Assembly: GCF_009846525.1 (NCBI RefSeq)
Contig: NZ_CP024621.1
Location: forward strand, 2,728,001 to 2,792,000
Direction of reading: 5' to 3'
Length of the DNA: 64,000 nt
Source of the DNA: Halomonas meridiana
GTDB taxonomy: Bacteria > Pseudomonadota > Gammaproteobacteria > Pseudomonadales > Halomonadaceae
The stretch's first letter is position 1. Each line of letters opens with the position of its first letter. This document shows positions 7,583 through 16,915 of the stretch, one piece after another. The notes under the pieces were generated by a model. It was not told the origin of the DNA. It worked only from the letters and a program-made list of their open reading frames with translations, and ran no database searches. The position numbers and the translations under genes are program-made.

Positions 7583-8800
7583 TCATACGTTTTTCACTCC
7601 GAATTTATCGCCCAGGTGGTGGGCCACGCTCATCATGTCTTTATCACCACGGCCACTGAGGTTGACCACCATCAGGTGCTCGCGGGGAAGTGTCGGCGCG
7701 CGCTTAGCCACTTCAGCCAGGGCGTGGGCAGTTTCTAGCGCGGGGATGATGCCCTCTTGGCGGCAGCAGATTTGGAATGCTTCCAGCGCTTCGTCATCGG
7801 TGGCGGAAACGTACTCGACCCGCCCTTGCTCGTGCAGCCAGGCGTGTTCGGGGCCGATGCCGGGGTAGTCCAGCCCTGCGGAAATTGAGTGAGCGTTGAT
7901 AATCTGACCATCTTCGTTTTGCAGCAGGTAGGTGCGGTTGCCGTGCAGCACGCCAGGGGTGCCGCCGTTCAGGCTGGCGGCGTGCAGGCCGCTGTTGACG
8001 CCTTTGCCGCCTGCTTCCACGCCCACCATGTGAACGCTGTCATCATTAATGAACGGGTAGAACAGGCCCATGGCATTAGAGCCGCCGCCCACGCAGGCAA
8101 TCAGCGAATCCGGCAAACGGCCCTGTTTTTCGAGCATCTGAGCGCGGGTTTCATGTCCAATCACCGCTTGGAAATCGCGCACCATCGCCGGGTAAGGGTG
8201 CGGGCCTGCCACGGTGCCAATGATATAGAAGGTGTCGTCGACGTTCGTGACCCAATCGCGCAGCGCTTCGTTCATGGCATCTTTCAGCGTGCCGGTGCCT
8301 GAAGTGACGGGGATTACTTCCGCCCCTAACAGTTTCATGCGGAATACGTTGGGCTGCTGGCGCTCGATGTCGGTGGCACCCATGTAAATCACGCAGGGCA
8401 AACCAAAACGCGCAGCCACGGTAGCGGTGGCAACGCCGTGCATGCCTGCGCCGGTTTCCGCGATGATGCGCTTTTTGCCCATCTGCTTGGCTAACAACAC
8501 TTGACCAATGCAGTTGTTAATCTTGTGCGCGCCGGTGTGGTTAAGCTCTTCACGCTTGAGATAAATGCTCGCGCCGCCGAAGTGCTCGGTGAGCCGCTCG
8601 GCAAAGTAGAGCGGGCTGGGGCGGCCGACGTAATCACCCTGAAAATAGGCGAGCTGGCGCTGAAACTCCGGGTCGTTTTTGGCAGTGGTGTACTCATCCT
8701 GCAGCTCAAGAATCAGCGGCATCAGGGTTTCAGCGACAAAGCGGCCACCGAAACTGCCAAACAGCCCGTTGGCATCGGGTAGGCTTAAAGGTTTGTTCAT
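7583..8800 (-). CDS. trpB: Tryptophan synthase beta chain
   Basis: A 405-residue PLP enzyme that condenses indole with serine to give tryptophan. The PLP lysine is Lys93 in [11 protein letters not shown], and the phosphate-cradle [10 protein letters not shown] and the EAGGKG loop are intact. The start is ATG 8800, preceded by AGAGGTCGTG; the longer in-frame extension to 8884 lacks a ribosome site and runs into the promoter region shared with the LysR gene. The gene order trpB-trpA without the rest of the trp pathway is the pseudomonad and halomonad arrangement. Confidence 0.97.
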   Translation of the reverse strand: MNKPLSLPDANGLFGSFGGRFVAETLMPLILELQDEYTTAKNDPEFQRQLAYFQGDYVGRPSPLYFAERLTEHFGGASIYLKREELNHTGAHKINNCIGQVLLAKQMGKKRIIAETGAGMHGVATATVAARFGLPCVIYMGATDIERQQPNVFRMKLLGAEVIPVTSGTGTLKDAMNEALRDWVTNVDDTFYIIGTVAGPHPYPAMVRDFQAVIGHETRAQMLEKQGRLPDSLIACVGGGSNAMGLFYPFINDDSVHMVGVEAGGKGVNSGLHAASLNGGTPGVLHGNRTYLLQNEDGQIINAHSISAGLDYPGIGPEHAWLHEQGRVEYVSATDDEALEAFQICCRQEGIIPALETAHALAEVAKRAPTLPREHLMVVNLSGRGDKDMMSVAHHLGDKFGVKNV

Positions 8801-8923
8801 CACGACCTCTGCGTTTTGGGTGCGATTTAGGGTTGTGATGACGTTAGCGCAGGCAGGCGGGAAGAAAAATCGATAAGATGGCAATCACCTGTGAGTTTTA
8901 CGCAACTATTTGAAGAGGCCCCC
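8801..8923. promoter_or_regulatory. trpI-trpB divergent promoter region
   Basis: This 123-bp gap separates the starts of trpB (minus) and the LysR regulator (plus). In Pseudomonas the same arrangement holds TrpI operator sites and indoleglycerol phosphate activates trpBA. The sequence is relatively AT-rich around 8860-8905, but I cannot define the operator with certainty. Confidence 0.5.
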
Positions 8924-9814
8924 ATGCACCACAGCCTGCCGCCCTTAAGTGCTCTGCGCGCCTTTGAAGCCACCGCCCGGCTAGGCAGCGTAACCGCCGC
9001 CGCCGATGAGCTAAGCGTGACCCACGGCGCGGTAAGCCGCCAGCTAAAGAGCCTGGATGAGCATTTTGGCGTGGCGCTGTTCACCAAAGCTGGGCGGGGG
9101 CTAGTGCTCACTCACCACGGAGAGCAATTGCAAAATGGCGTGGGGGAAGCTTTCACCAAACTCAGGGATAGTTGCACCCGGCTCAAGCATGAAGTGGAAG
9201 AAGCGCCGTTTACCCTGGCCTGCCCCGGCAGCCTGCTGGCCCGCTGGCTGATTCCCCGTTTAGACCGCTTAAACCAGGCGCTACCGGAGCTAAAACTTCA
9301 GGTGGTAGTGAGCGATTCTGAGCAGCCCGGCCAGCCGGAGACCAGCGCAACGCTGGCCTTTTTCGAGCCACCGTGGCCTGACGAGGGCGAGCTGATTGAG
9401 CTGATGTCTGAGGAAATTTGCGCCGTGGCCAGCCCACGTTTGGTGGATGGGTGCGATGCCGCTCATCCCGCATCGCTGTTTACCAACAAGCTCCTTTACA
9501 CCGCCTCACGCCCCCAAGCGTGGCCCCAGTGGGCAGACGCCCAAGGGCTGGAAACCGCCGCATTGAAAACAGCCCTCCAACAGGGCCAAGGCTTTGCGCA
9601 TCTTTACTACCTCATAGAGGCTGCCGTGGCGGGCCTAGGGGTCGCCATCGCCCCGAAGCTACTCGTAGAAGATGATCTGAAAAGCGGACGGCTTGTCGCC
9701 CCTTGGGGCAGTATCGAAACCCCAGCACAGCTCTGCCTGTGGCTACCCAAACACGCCAACGCCCGCCGCAGCGAATCGCTGGCTGACTGGTTACGTAAGG
9801 CGTTGGAAGGTTAA
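8924..9814 (+). CDS. trpI: LysR-family regulator, TrpI-like
   Basis: A 296-residue LysR-type regulator. Residues 6-65 are the helix-turn-helix (LSALRAFEATARLGSVTAAA, then SVTHGAVSRQLKSLDEHFGV) of the GcvA/TrpI subgroup; the rest is the effector-binding domain. ATG 8924 follows GAAGAGG; an upstream GTG at 8891 has no ribosome site. It is transcribed away from trpBA across 123 bp, which is the arrangement of TrpI, the activator of trpBA that senses indoleglycerol phosphate. The name rests on subgroup and context; a different effector is possible. Confidence 0.8.
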   Translation: MHHSLPPLSALRAFEATARLGSVTAAADELSVTHGAVSRQLKSLDEHFGVALFTKAGRGLVLTHHGEQLQNGVGEAFTKLRDSCTRLKHEVEEAPFTLACPGSLLARWLIPRLDRLNQALPELKLQVVVSDSEQPGQPETSATLAFFEPPWPDEGELIELMSEEICAVASPRLVDGCDAAHPASLFTNKLLYTASRPQAWPQWADAQGLETAALKTALQQGQGFAHLYYLIEAAVAGLGVAIAPKLLVEDDLKSGRLVAPWGSIETPAQLCLWLPKHANARRSESLADWLRKALEG

Positions 9815-10209
9815 AGCCCTACTCGGTGCGGGTACACCACGAATGCCAGCTTGTTGCCATCCGGGTCGCGGACGTAGGCGGCGTAGAAGCCTTCGCCGTA
9901 TTGGGGGCGAAAGCCCGGTGCGCCTTCGTCGCTTCCGCCGCTTTCCAGGGCGAGCTGGTGCAGCGTGTCGACTTCTTTGATGTCGGTGAATTGAAAGGCG
10001 GTCATGGTCCCGTTGCCCACCGTGGCGTCGTGGCCATCGAAGGGATAGCCCACGAAGTATTGGGGTACGTTGACATCGTCCGGGTCGCCAAACGAGACAC
10101 CGCTATCCTCCTGCCAGCAAATATCCAGCCCCATGGCATTGAACAGCGGCGTATAAAATTGCAGGGCACGCGCTAGGTCTTGGGTTCCCACCATTGTATA
10201 AGCCAGCAT
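9811..10209 (-). CDS. VOC-family (glyoxalase/bleomycin-resistance fold) protein
   Basis: A 132-residue protein with the paired beta-alpha-beta-beta-beta modules of the vicinal oxygen chelate fold: MVGTQDLARALQFYTPLFNA in the first, and FYAAYVRDPDGNKLAFVVYP, the typical last strand, at the end. Members include lyases, dioxygenases and binding proteins. The usual metal-ligand His in the first strand is not obvious (LAYTMVGT), so a metal-free binding role is possible. Its stop overlaps the stop of the LysR gene by 4 bp (tail to tail). Confidence 0.85.
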   Translation of the reverse strand: MLAYTMVGTQDLARALQFYTPLFNAMGLDICWQEDSGVSFGDPDDVNVPQYFVGYPFDGHDATVGNGTMTAFQFTDIKEVDTLHQLALESGGSDEGAPGFRPQYGEGFYAAYVRDPDGNKLAFVVYPHRVGL

Positions 10210-10242
10210 ACGGTTCTCCTTATCGCGCTTGGTCCCCCTAGG

Positions 10243-10977
10243 TTATGCCATAACGCCAAACAGTCGGCCAATCAGCGACGTCAACGCCATGGCCAGCGCT
10301 CCCCAAAACAGCACGCGCAGGGCGGCGGTTCGCACCGGAGCGCCGCCCACTTTGGCAGCCAGCGCGCCCAGAAGCGCCAAGCACGCTAACGAGGCCATGG
10401 CCACCAGTGGGATCAGCAGCACCGAGGGTGCCCACCAAGCGACGAGCAACGGCAGCAGTGCCCCCAGGGTAAACATCGCCGCCGATGAGAGCGCGGCCTG
10501 CAACGGCCGCGCTTGGCTGACAGCAGTGATGCCGATTTCATCGCGGGCATGAGCGCCCAAGGCATCTTTTTGCATTAGTTGATCGGCCACTTGACGGGCT
10601 AGATCTGGCGTTAATCCTCGCTCGACATAAATTGCGGCCAGTTCCTCTTTCTCGTCGTCGAAATGGTGATCTAACGCTTTTCGCTCCATGGCCAAATCGG
10701 CGCGCTCGGTATCCGATTGCGAGCTGACCGAGACATACTCCCCCGCCGCCATCGACATAGCTCCCGCGACCAACCCCGCAAGCCCCGCCAACACGATCTC
10801 ATTTTGCGCAGTTGACGCCGCCGCCACTCCTAAAATCAGGCTACTGGTGGACACGATCCCATCGTTAGCACCAAGCACGGCGGCTCTTAACCAACCTGAG
10901 CGATGAGAGCGGTGATGTTCTTGATGGGTCATGGCTATCCTATCCGTTGGATGAGTGACGTGGCGCTGATGGTTCAT
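10243..10977 (-). CDS. VIT-family (CCC1-like) membrane protein
   Basis: A 244-residue inner-membrane protein of the VIT1/CCC1 family, which move iron or manganese ions. The diagnostic start of the family is visible: WLRAAVLGANDGIVSTSSLI followed by GVAAAS. Next are LAGLAGLVAGAMSMAAGEYV with its conserved Met/Glu residues, an acidic cytoplasmic segment (LDHHFDDEKEELAAIYVERG) that in the family binds metal, and three C-terminal membrane helices. Both GTG/ATG-free starts at 10977 (after AAGAGGG) and 10932 (after AGGATAG) are acceptable. It probably exports or stores divalent iron or manganese. Confidence 0.88.
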   Translation of the reverse strand: MNHQRHVTHPTDRIAMTHQEHHRSHRSGWLRAAVLGANDGIVSTSSLILGVAAASTAQNEIVLAGLAGLVAGAMSMAAGEYVSVSSQSDTERADLAMERKALDHHFDDEKEELAAIYVERGLTPDLARQVADQLMQKDALGAHARDEIGITAVSQARPLQAALSSAAMFTLGALLPLLVAWWAPSVLLIPLVAMASLACLALLGALAAKVGGAPVRTAALRVLFWGALAMALTSLIGRLFGVMA

Positions 10978-11177
10978 CGGCCCTCTTTTTAAACTAGCAG
11001 GTTATGACCCGATAACAGCAGGCATATTGTCTGCCTCCCCTCACACCGCGCAGTGGCTGGCTCCCTCACGTCGTTTAGTCGTATGGCGAGATCATCATCG
11101 TGGCCTGCCCCACGACTTCGTGCGTTTGTCATGTGTGACAGGTAAGGTCATACCTCTCTCGACGACAAGGAGTGATG

Positions 11178-12110
11178 ATGTTGCGCACCTCATGGATCAC
11201 CCCCCTCACGCTGCTGGCCAGCACGTCCTCGTTGGCCCTGGCAGCCGACGCTACCCCGCTCGCTGAACAGCTCGATGATCTGAATCGCTTTCAGGTCATT
11301 GCTCACCGAGGGGCCAGCGGGCATGCCCCAGAAAGCACGCTGGCCGCTTACGAGCTAGCCCACCGCTGGGGGGCGGATTACCTGGAATTGGATGCACAGC
11401 TCAGCGCCGATGGCGAGGTGGTCCTGTTTCACGATGGCACCATCGAGCGCACCAGTGACGGTGAAGGGCATATCCACGATTACACCTTGGCCGAACTGAA
11501 AGCCTTGGATACCGGTTCATGGTTCCATGAGGCCTACCCTGATCGCTTGGACGAGGACTATCGCGGCACACAGATCCTGACGCTCGATGAGCTCTTCGAT
11601 CATTTCGGCCATACCACCCGTTACTACATCGAAACCAAGTCTCCCGATCTCAACCCTGGGTTGGAAGAAGCCCTGGTGACGCGTCTGGAAGCCTACGACA
11701 TGATCGAGCAAGGCCGCGTCCTGGTGCAGTCCTTCGATCAGGAGAGTTTGCTGAAAGTGCGCGATCTGAACCCAGACGTGCCGCTCATTCAACTATTGTG
11801 GTACTCCCCCAGCGAGCAAGATAACGCCACTTTCACAGAGTGGAACGACACCACGCCGGGGGCCGACACGATCCGTGACGAGGATTTCGAGCGCATTGCT
11901 GAATACGCCGTGGGGATTGGCACCAATGCCGCCTACCAGGGCCAACCCGTGATCGATGCTGCGTTTGTTCGTCAGGCACAGGCAAATGGCTTGCCGGTTC
12001 ACGTGTACACCATCAATGAACAAGAGGACATGAAGCGTTTGATGGCGCTGGGCGTCAATGGCCTGTTTACCGATTACCCTGACCGCCTGCTGGAACTGGT
12101 GAACGAATAA
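11178..12110 (+). CDS. glpQ: Periplasmic glycerophosphodiester phosphodiesterase
   Basis: A 310-residue TIM-barrel enzyme that cleaves glycerophosphodiesters to glycerol 3-phosphate and an alcohol. The catalytic His-Arg pair is in IAHRGASGHAPE (about residue 43), the metal Glu-Asp pair in YLELDAQ (about 70), and the second His in VVLFHDGTIERTSDG. A signal peptide (LTLLASTSSLALAADA) suggests a periplasmic GlpQ-type protein rather than cytoplasmic UgpQ. AAGGAG precedes a run of starts (GTG, ATG, ATG); I take ATG 11178. No glpT neighbour is present. Confidence 0.9.
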   Translation: MLRTSWITPLTLLASTSSLALAADATPLAEQLDDLNRFQVIAHRGASGHAPESTLAAYELAHRWGADYLELDAQLSADGEVVLFHDGTIERTSDGEGHIHDYTLAELKALDTGSWFHEAYPDRLDEDYRGTQILTLDELFDHFGHTTRYYIETKSPDLNPGLEEALVTRLEAYDMIEQGRVLVQSFDQESLLKVRDLNPDVPLIQLLWYSPSEQDNATFTEWNDTTPGADTIRDEDFERIAEYAVGIGTNAAYQGQPVIDAAFVRQAQANGLPVHVYTINEQEDMKRLMALGVNGLFTDYPDRLLELVNE

Positions 12111-12208
12111 GCCGGAGAGTGAGTGGCAACGTTGATACGCCACAGCGCAAGGGCGCTTGGGGTGATGTAAATTACCCTAAGTGCCCTGTCACTTTTTGCC
12201 ATTTTTTG

Positions 12209-12238
12209 TTGCTTGCGTTACGTAAAAAAGCCGATAAG
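12209..12238 (+). promoter_or_regulatory. Candidate sigma-70 promoter for the PstS-like operon
   Basis: TTGCTT (12209-12214) and GATAAG (12233-12238) with an 18-bp AT-rich spacer form a fair -35/-10 pair. It would give a leader of about 130 nt before ATG 12375. The leader itself shows no riboswitch I can recognise. Low confidence without mapping of the start. Confidence 0.3.
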
Positions 12239-12374
12239 CTCTTTTCTCTAACTCATCTTTTTGGTTGATCGCCGTAAGGGAGAAACGTCATTCACTCATT
12301 CACAGCTAACGTGTGGGCCACCCCCACAGGGTGCATGAACCTGACGTTCGGCAAGCCAAGGTACCCCCTGAGCC

Positions 12375-12842
12375 ATGCCGTTTAAGAGGCCGCGACGCAC
12401 GCTCATTAGCGCTTCACTGACAGCGTTAATGACGCTCGGCCTGTTCTTGGTGACGACGTCAGCCCAGCCCAACGAATTACCCGATACGATCGTGTTGATT
12501 GCCCACCCGTCCGTGGGCACGCTAAAGGTGCACCGCGATACGGTGCGGGCCATGTTCGCCATGCGCCAGCGCACGTGGCCCAATGGGCAAGCCGCCCAAG
12601 TCTTCGTGCTGCCTAACCGAGATCCCGTTCATGGCCGGTTTACCAAGGAGCAGCTGGGGGTCTATCCCCATCAGCTACAGTTAGCGTGGGATCGAATGGT
12701 GTTTTCCGGCATGGGGCAAGCCCCCAACCGAGTACGCGACCAAGCCGAGATGCGTGAGCGGGTCGCTGGCACTCCGGGTGCGCTGGGTTACCTTGAAAGG
12801 GAGTACTTGGATGAGAGCGTCCTTGTCATTTCAATGGAGTGA
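12375..12842 (+). CDS. PstS-like periplasmic binding-fold protein
   Basis: A 155-residue protein with a signal peptide (ISASLTALMTLGLFLVTTSA, residues 11-30) followed by a half-size phosphate-binding-protein-like domain. Recognisable elements are VLIAHPSVGTLKVHRDTVRAMF and the conserved block RVAGTPGALGYLE near the end, where PstS-type proteins contact the anion. The first part resembles the start of the family domain, but it is much shorter than a transporter PstS (about 320 residues). No ABC permease is near. It overlaps the next gene, and a sensory partner role for the downstream GGDEF-EAL protein is plausible. Confidence 0.75.
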   Translation: MPFKRPRRTLISASLTALMTLGLFLVTTSAQPNELPDTIVLIAHPSVGTLKVHRDTVRAMFAMRQRTWPNGQAAQVFVLPNRDPVHGRFTKEQLGVYPHQLQLAWDRMVFSGMGQAPNRVRDQAEMRERVAGTPGALGYLEREYLDESVLVISME

Positions 12843-14022
12843 ATACCGAGCGCCGACGGCGTGGCTAGCCACAGGGCTGTTGGCCCTGCTGCCCCTGAGC
12901 GTCCACGGCGATGGAGGCCGCTGGGATACGCTTCAGGTTCACGGTTTTCTCAGTCAGGCGTTGGTCATTACCGATGATAACGACGTTTTTGGTGCCAGTA
13001 GCGATCACGCGGGTAGTCTGGAGTTCACCGAGCTGGGGCTGAACGCCTCGTACCGCCCTCACCGTCAAGTGCTGGTGGCCGCCCAACTGCTCAGCCGCCG
13101 TGCCGGCGGCGATACCGAGGATGCCGTGCCGACGCTGGATTACGGGGTGATCGACTACCAAATGCGCTCGACCACCTCGCGCACGCTGGGTGTCCAGCTA
13201 GGTCGCTTCAAGAACCCTTTTGGCCTGTACAACCAAACCCGCGACGTGGCGTTTACCCGGCCCAGCATCTTGTTGCCGCAATCCATCTATTTTGACCGCA
13301 CCCGCGCCCTTGGCTTGGCCGCCGACGGCGTTAGCTTTTATTGGGAAGAGCACATGGACGCGGGCACACTGCGTTTTCGTAGCGGGCTGGGCCGCCCGCA
13401 AACGGGCTCGGAGCTAACGCGACAGCTCTTCAACGGTGCGGCCAACGATGTCTCGGCGGCAGAGCCTTCCGCGATTGCCCAGCTGCTATACGAAGCCCCT
13501 TCCGGCCAGTGGGTCGCGGCGCTAAGCACCGCCACGGTGAACCTCGACACCTCGTTCGGCGGGCAAGCGGCCGACTTCGATTTCCAGCCCTGGATTGCGT
13601 CGCTTCAATACAACGAAGAGTTCTGGAGCCTGACGGCGGAATACGCGCTACGCCAGCAGTCGCTGGCTGGCGAAAACCTGCCGCGCACGTTCGATATCAC
13701 CGGCGAGAGTTGGTACGTGCAGTATCAGTATCGCTTCACGCCTAGCTGGAGCGGGCTAGTTCGTTTTGATCGCCTGATCAACAATACCGATGACCGTTCG
13801 GGTCAGCGTTACGAACAGGCAGGCCTCGGCCCAGCCCACTCACAGTTCGCCGATGACGTTACGCTGGGCGTACAGTGGTCGCCCACGCCTACGCTCATGT
13901 TAGCGGGTGAGTACCACGCCGTGGATGGCACCGGGTGGCTGCCGAAACAAGACAACCCAGAGGCCAGCGCCACACGCCAACACTGGAACATGCTGCTGTT
14001 TCAACTATCGCTGCGCTTCTAG
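12811..14022 (+). CDS. Outer-membrane porin-like beta-barrel protein
   Basis: A 403-residue protein with an N-terminal leader (WLATGLLALLPLSVHGDG) and a sequence of alternating amphipathic strands, ending in LLFQLSLRF, a C-terminal phenylalanine signature recognised by the barrel-assembly machinery. The start GWDTLQVHGFLSQALVITDD and LGVQLGRFKNPFGLYNQTRD are typical of porin-like proteins found next to PstS-like genes. The start at 12811 follows GGGAG and lies inside the preceding reading frame, a 32-bp overlap. Probably a porin or an OM sensor component in one operon with the PstS-like and GGDEF-EAL genes. Confidence 0.8.
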   Translation: MRASLSFQWSEYRAPTAWLATGLLALLPLSVHGDGGRWDTLQVHGFLSQALVITDDNDVFGASSDHAGSLEFTELGLNASYRPHRQVLVAAQLLSRRAGGDTEDAVPTLDYGVIDYQMRSTTSRTLGVQLGRFKNPFGLYNQTRDVAFTRPSILLPQSIYFDRTRALGLAADGVSFYWEEHMDAGTLRFRSGLGRPQTGSELTRQLFNGAANDVSAAEPSAIAQLLYEAPSGQWVAALSTATVNLDTSFGGQAADFDFQPWIASLQYNEEFWSLTAEYALRQQSLAGENLPRTFDITGESWYVQYQYRFTPSWSGLVRFDRLINNTDDRSGQRYEQAGLGPAHSQFADDVTLGVQWSPTPTLMLAGEYHAVDGTGWLPKQDNPEASATRQHWNMLLFQLSLRF

Positions 14023-14050
14023 CCCATTGAACGGATCGGGAACTGCCGTG

Positions 14051-16909
14051 ATGAATCGGTTTTCACCATTGCCAACACGTCATCGGTTTAGTCTCGCCTG
14101 GCGGGTCACCGCGCTTAGCAGCCTGCTGTTGCTGATATTGGTCGCGCTGTTCATTTGGTTAGGGCATCACCATCTTGCCCAGCAGTTCGAAAGTAGCCGC
14201 TTGGCCCACCATGAGCGCCAGCAGCGCGAAATACGGCTCGCCCTTCAACGCACAGCAAACAACCTGCGTCAACTAGCAGGATTGACCGCCTCGGCACCGC
14301 CCCTCGTGGATGCGCTGGCCGTGGGAGACACCACCGCCATCGACGACGCCCTACGCGCTCAGTGGCCCTCTTTGCAGTTGGAGGCGGGGATCGATGAGGT
14401 CTTCGTCTTCGATCCGCTAGGGCGCTTGCTCGGCCACTCCGGCGGCATTCAAAGCGCGGTGGATATCCCCGTCGAGGGGTGGGTGGAGGACGTGCTCGCC
14501 CGCGAGGCCCCCATCACCACGCTACGCTGTGGGCTGAACTGCCAGCAGTATGCGGCCGTGCCCATTTTGATGGAGGGCAGCAGCATTGGCATGGTGGTGC
14601 TATCCCGCTCGCTGGCCGACGTGACCCGCGAAGCCAGAGAGGTGTCCGGCAGCGAAGTCGCGTTGATGGTGACGGGCTATAGCGGCACGCCCGGCATGGA
14701 CGCCAGCCGCCGGATAGCACAGTGGAACGGCCATTTGGTTGCCCTCACCAGCCGCGAGGTCACGCTCCCCTTATTGGAGCGCGCTGCCCTCACGGCGCCC
14801 ATCGTGGAGCTGGCCGAGCGGCCGCTGAATTTGCCGTACGCGGAGCGCTACCTGGAACTCAGCGCCGTTTACATGGAGGACGATGCCGACTGGCGCAGCA
14901 CGGGCTATTTTCTACTGATTTCCGATGTCACGGCGCAAACCGTGGCCATTCAGAAAGCCACCAATACGCTGCTCTTACTCGGCGTGGTGGGCTGGCTGGC
15001 CGCCGAGCTGCTGCTGCTCGCGATTCTGCTCGGGCCCATGGCCCGGCTGCGCCGGGTTGCCGCGCTGCTACCAGCACTAGCGAGAGGCGACTTTACGGGA
15101 GTGCGAGGCAAGCTGCCCCAGCGCGCGCCTCGGCTTTCCAATGAGATCGATGTCCTGGAGAACGCGACCCGCACCCTGGCGAACCAGCTCGAGCACTTGG
15201 AGTCCAGCGTGACCGAGCACAGCAGCCAGCTTGCCGAGCGCATCGACGAGCTGGCCCATGAAAGAGACTTCGTGAATAGCCTGTTGGATACCGCTCAGGT
15301 CTTCATCGTGGTACACGACCGTGAGGGGCGCATTCAGCGAGTCAACGCGTACACGCGCACCCGGCTCGCGCTGAAAGATAGCGAACTGATGGGCCGGTAT
15401 TTTGCGGACATTTTTGACCATGCCCCGCTCACCGGGCTGCCAAGCCGTTTCATTGCAAAAGACGCGCCGCTCGATACCGCCCTGACCACACCCCAGCAGG
15501 AAGAAAAAATCCTGCAAACCGCCGACAAGCGCTGCTGTACCGTGGTCTGGTACCACTCCGTGCTGCCGGTCAGCCCCCGAGACGATGCGCTGCGCATTTC
15601 GGTCGGGCTGGACATTACCGAACGCAAAGCCGCCGAAGAGCGACTGACCTGGCTCGCTGAGCGCGACCCGCTGACCGAGCTGTTCAACCGTCGCTATTTC
15701 CAGGATGCGCTGCAGAGCGCCCTGCTGAAGAACAGCGAAGGGGCCATCGTGCTGCTGGATTTGGATCAGTTCAAAGAGATCAATGAACTCAGCGGCCACC
15801 ATGTCGGCGATCACTTGCTGCGTGAGGTCGCCGAGACGCTGTTCTTGAACCTTGGCCAGCGCAGCATCATCGCCCGTCTGGGAGGCGACGAATTCGCCCT
15901 GCTACTGGAGGGCGTCAGCAGTGAGCAGGCCATTAGCATGGCGGGGTACATCAGCCAGCTACTGAGCGGCATCGGTTTTCAATCGGCAGGCCGAAAGCAC
16001 CATATTTCTGCCAGCATGGGCATTGCGCTTTTCCCTCTACATGGCCGCACCCCCGCCGACCTGCTGGCAAGCGCCGATATGGCGATGTACAAGGCCAAAG
16101 AGAGCACTCACCAGCGCTGGTATCTACTCTCTCAGGCCGAGAACGCCAAAGACGAACTACAAGATCGCGTTTACTGGGTCGAGCAGCTCCATCACGCGCT
16201 GGAGAACGACAGCTTCGAACTGATGGTGCAACCCATCGTGCACTTGTCCGACCAATCAATGAAGCACTATGAAGTGCTGCTGCGTCTTCGCGCGCCGGAC
16301 GGCAGCCTGATTGCCCCTCAGCACTTCATTGCCATTGCCGAACAGAGCGGCTTGGTCGTGCCGCTTGACCGATGGGTCCTTCGACATAGCCTGGAAGCCC
16401 TGGGTACGCTGCAAGCGCGGGGCATTTCCTTGGCTGTGAATTTGTCGGGGCAGTCGCTGCACGACCTGGAGCTCAAACAGTACTTGACCGACGAGTTACA
16501 GCACAGTGGCACCGACCCCCACCATTTGATTCTGGAAGTCACCGAAACCGCCGCGATCACCGACTTTTCGACCGCGCGCAACGTGCTGCAAACCGTACGC
16601 GATTTAGGCTGCCGTACGGCCCTGGACGACTTCGGCATTGGGTTCAGCAGCTTTCACTACTTGGGTCAGCTACCGGTGGACTACATCAAAATAGATGGCT
16701 CGTTCATTCGCAGCTTATTGATCAATCCCGATAGCCATACCATTGTGAAAGCCATCGCCGACATCGCCAAAGGGTTTGGCAAACAAACCATTGCAGAGTT
16801 TGTCGACCAGGCGGCACTGCTGCCTATTTTAAAAGAGTACGGCATTGCTTACGGACAAGGCTTTTATGTAGGCAAACCCCTGCCCCTGGCGCAGCTACTA
16901 AAAGGATGA
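14051..16909 (+). CDS. Membrane sensor with PAS, GGDEF and EAL domains
   Basis: A 952-residue cyclic-di-GMP enzyme. TM helix near residues 17-37, then a periplasmic sensor of about 260 residues, a second TM near 303-333, a linker with HAMP-like features, a PAS domain near 415-530, GGDEF near 540-700 and EAL near 715-950. The cyclase motif RLGGDEF is intact. The EAL core (EVLLRLR, NLSGQSL, EVTET, DDFGIGFSSF, KIDGSF) keeps the metal and catalytic residues, so both activities are possible. ATG 14051 is chosen as the N-terminus just before the first TM. It is in one operon with the PstS-like and porin-like genes, which may supply its ligand. Confidence 0.92.
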   Translation: MNRFSPLPTRHRFSLAWRVTALSSLLLLILVALFIWLGHHHLAQQFESSRLAHHERQQREIRLALQRTANNLRQLAGLTASAPPLVDALAVGDTTAIDDALRAQWPSLQLEAGIDEVFVFDPLGRLLGHSGGIQSAVDIPVEGWVEDVLAREAPITTLRCGLNCQQYAAVPILMEGSSIGMVVLSRSLADVTREAREVSGSEVALMVTGYSGTPGMDASRRIAQWNGHLVALTSREVTLPLLERAALTAPIVELAERPLNLPYAERYLELSAVYMEDDADWRSTGYFLLISDVTAQTVAIQKATNTLLLLGVVGWLAAELLLLAILLGPMARLRRVAALLPALARGDFTGVRGKLPQRAPRLSNEIDVLENATRTLANQLEHLESSVTEHSSQLAERIDELAHERDFVNSLLDTAQVFIVVHDREGRIQRVNAYTRTRLALKDSELMGRYFADIFDHAPLTGLPSRFIAKDAPLDTALTTPQQEEKILQTADKRCCTVVWYHSVLPVSPRDDALRISVGLDITERKAAEERLTWLAERDPLTELFNRRYFQDALQSALLKNSEGAIVLLDLDQFKEINELSGHHVGDHLLREVAETLFLNLGQRSIIARLGGDEFALLLEGVSSEQAISMAGYISQLLSGIGFQSAGRKHHISASMGIALFPLHGRTPADLLASADMAMYKAKESTHQRWYLLSQAENAKDELQDRVYWVEQLHHALENDSFELMVQPIVHLSDQSMKHYEVLLRLRAPDGSLIAPQHFIAIAEQSGLVVPLDRWVLRHSLEALGTLQARGISLAVNLSGQSLHDLELKQYLTDELQHSGTDPHHLILEVTETAAITDFSTARNVLQTVRDLGCRTALDDFGIGFSSFHYLGQLPVDYIKIDGSFIRSLLINPDSHTIVKAIADIAKGFGKQTIAEFVDQAALLPILKEYGIAYGQGFYVGKPLPLAQLLKG

Positions 16910-16915
16910 ACGCTG

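Noticed and set aside
12240-12374. Possible c-di-GMP (GEMM) riboswitch before the operon with the GGDEF-EAL gene
   Set aside because: CACAGGG and GGTACCCC fragments are present, but the core GGACGCAAAGCC segment is absent and the helices do not line up. Not supported.
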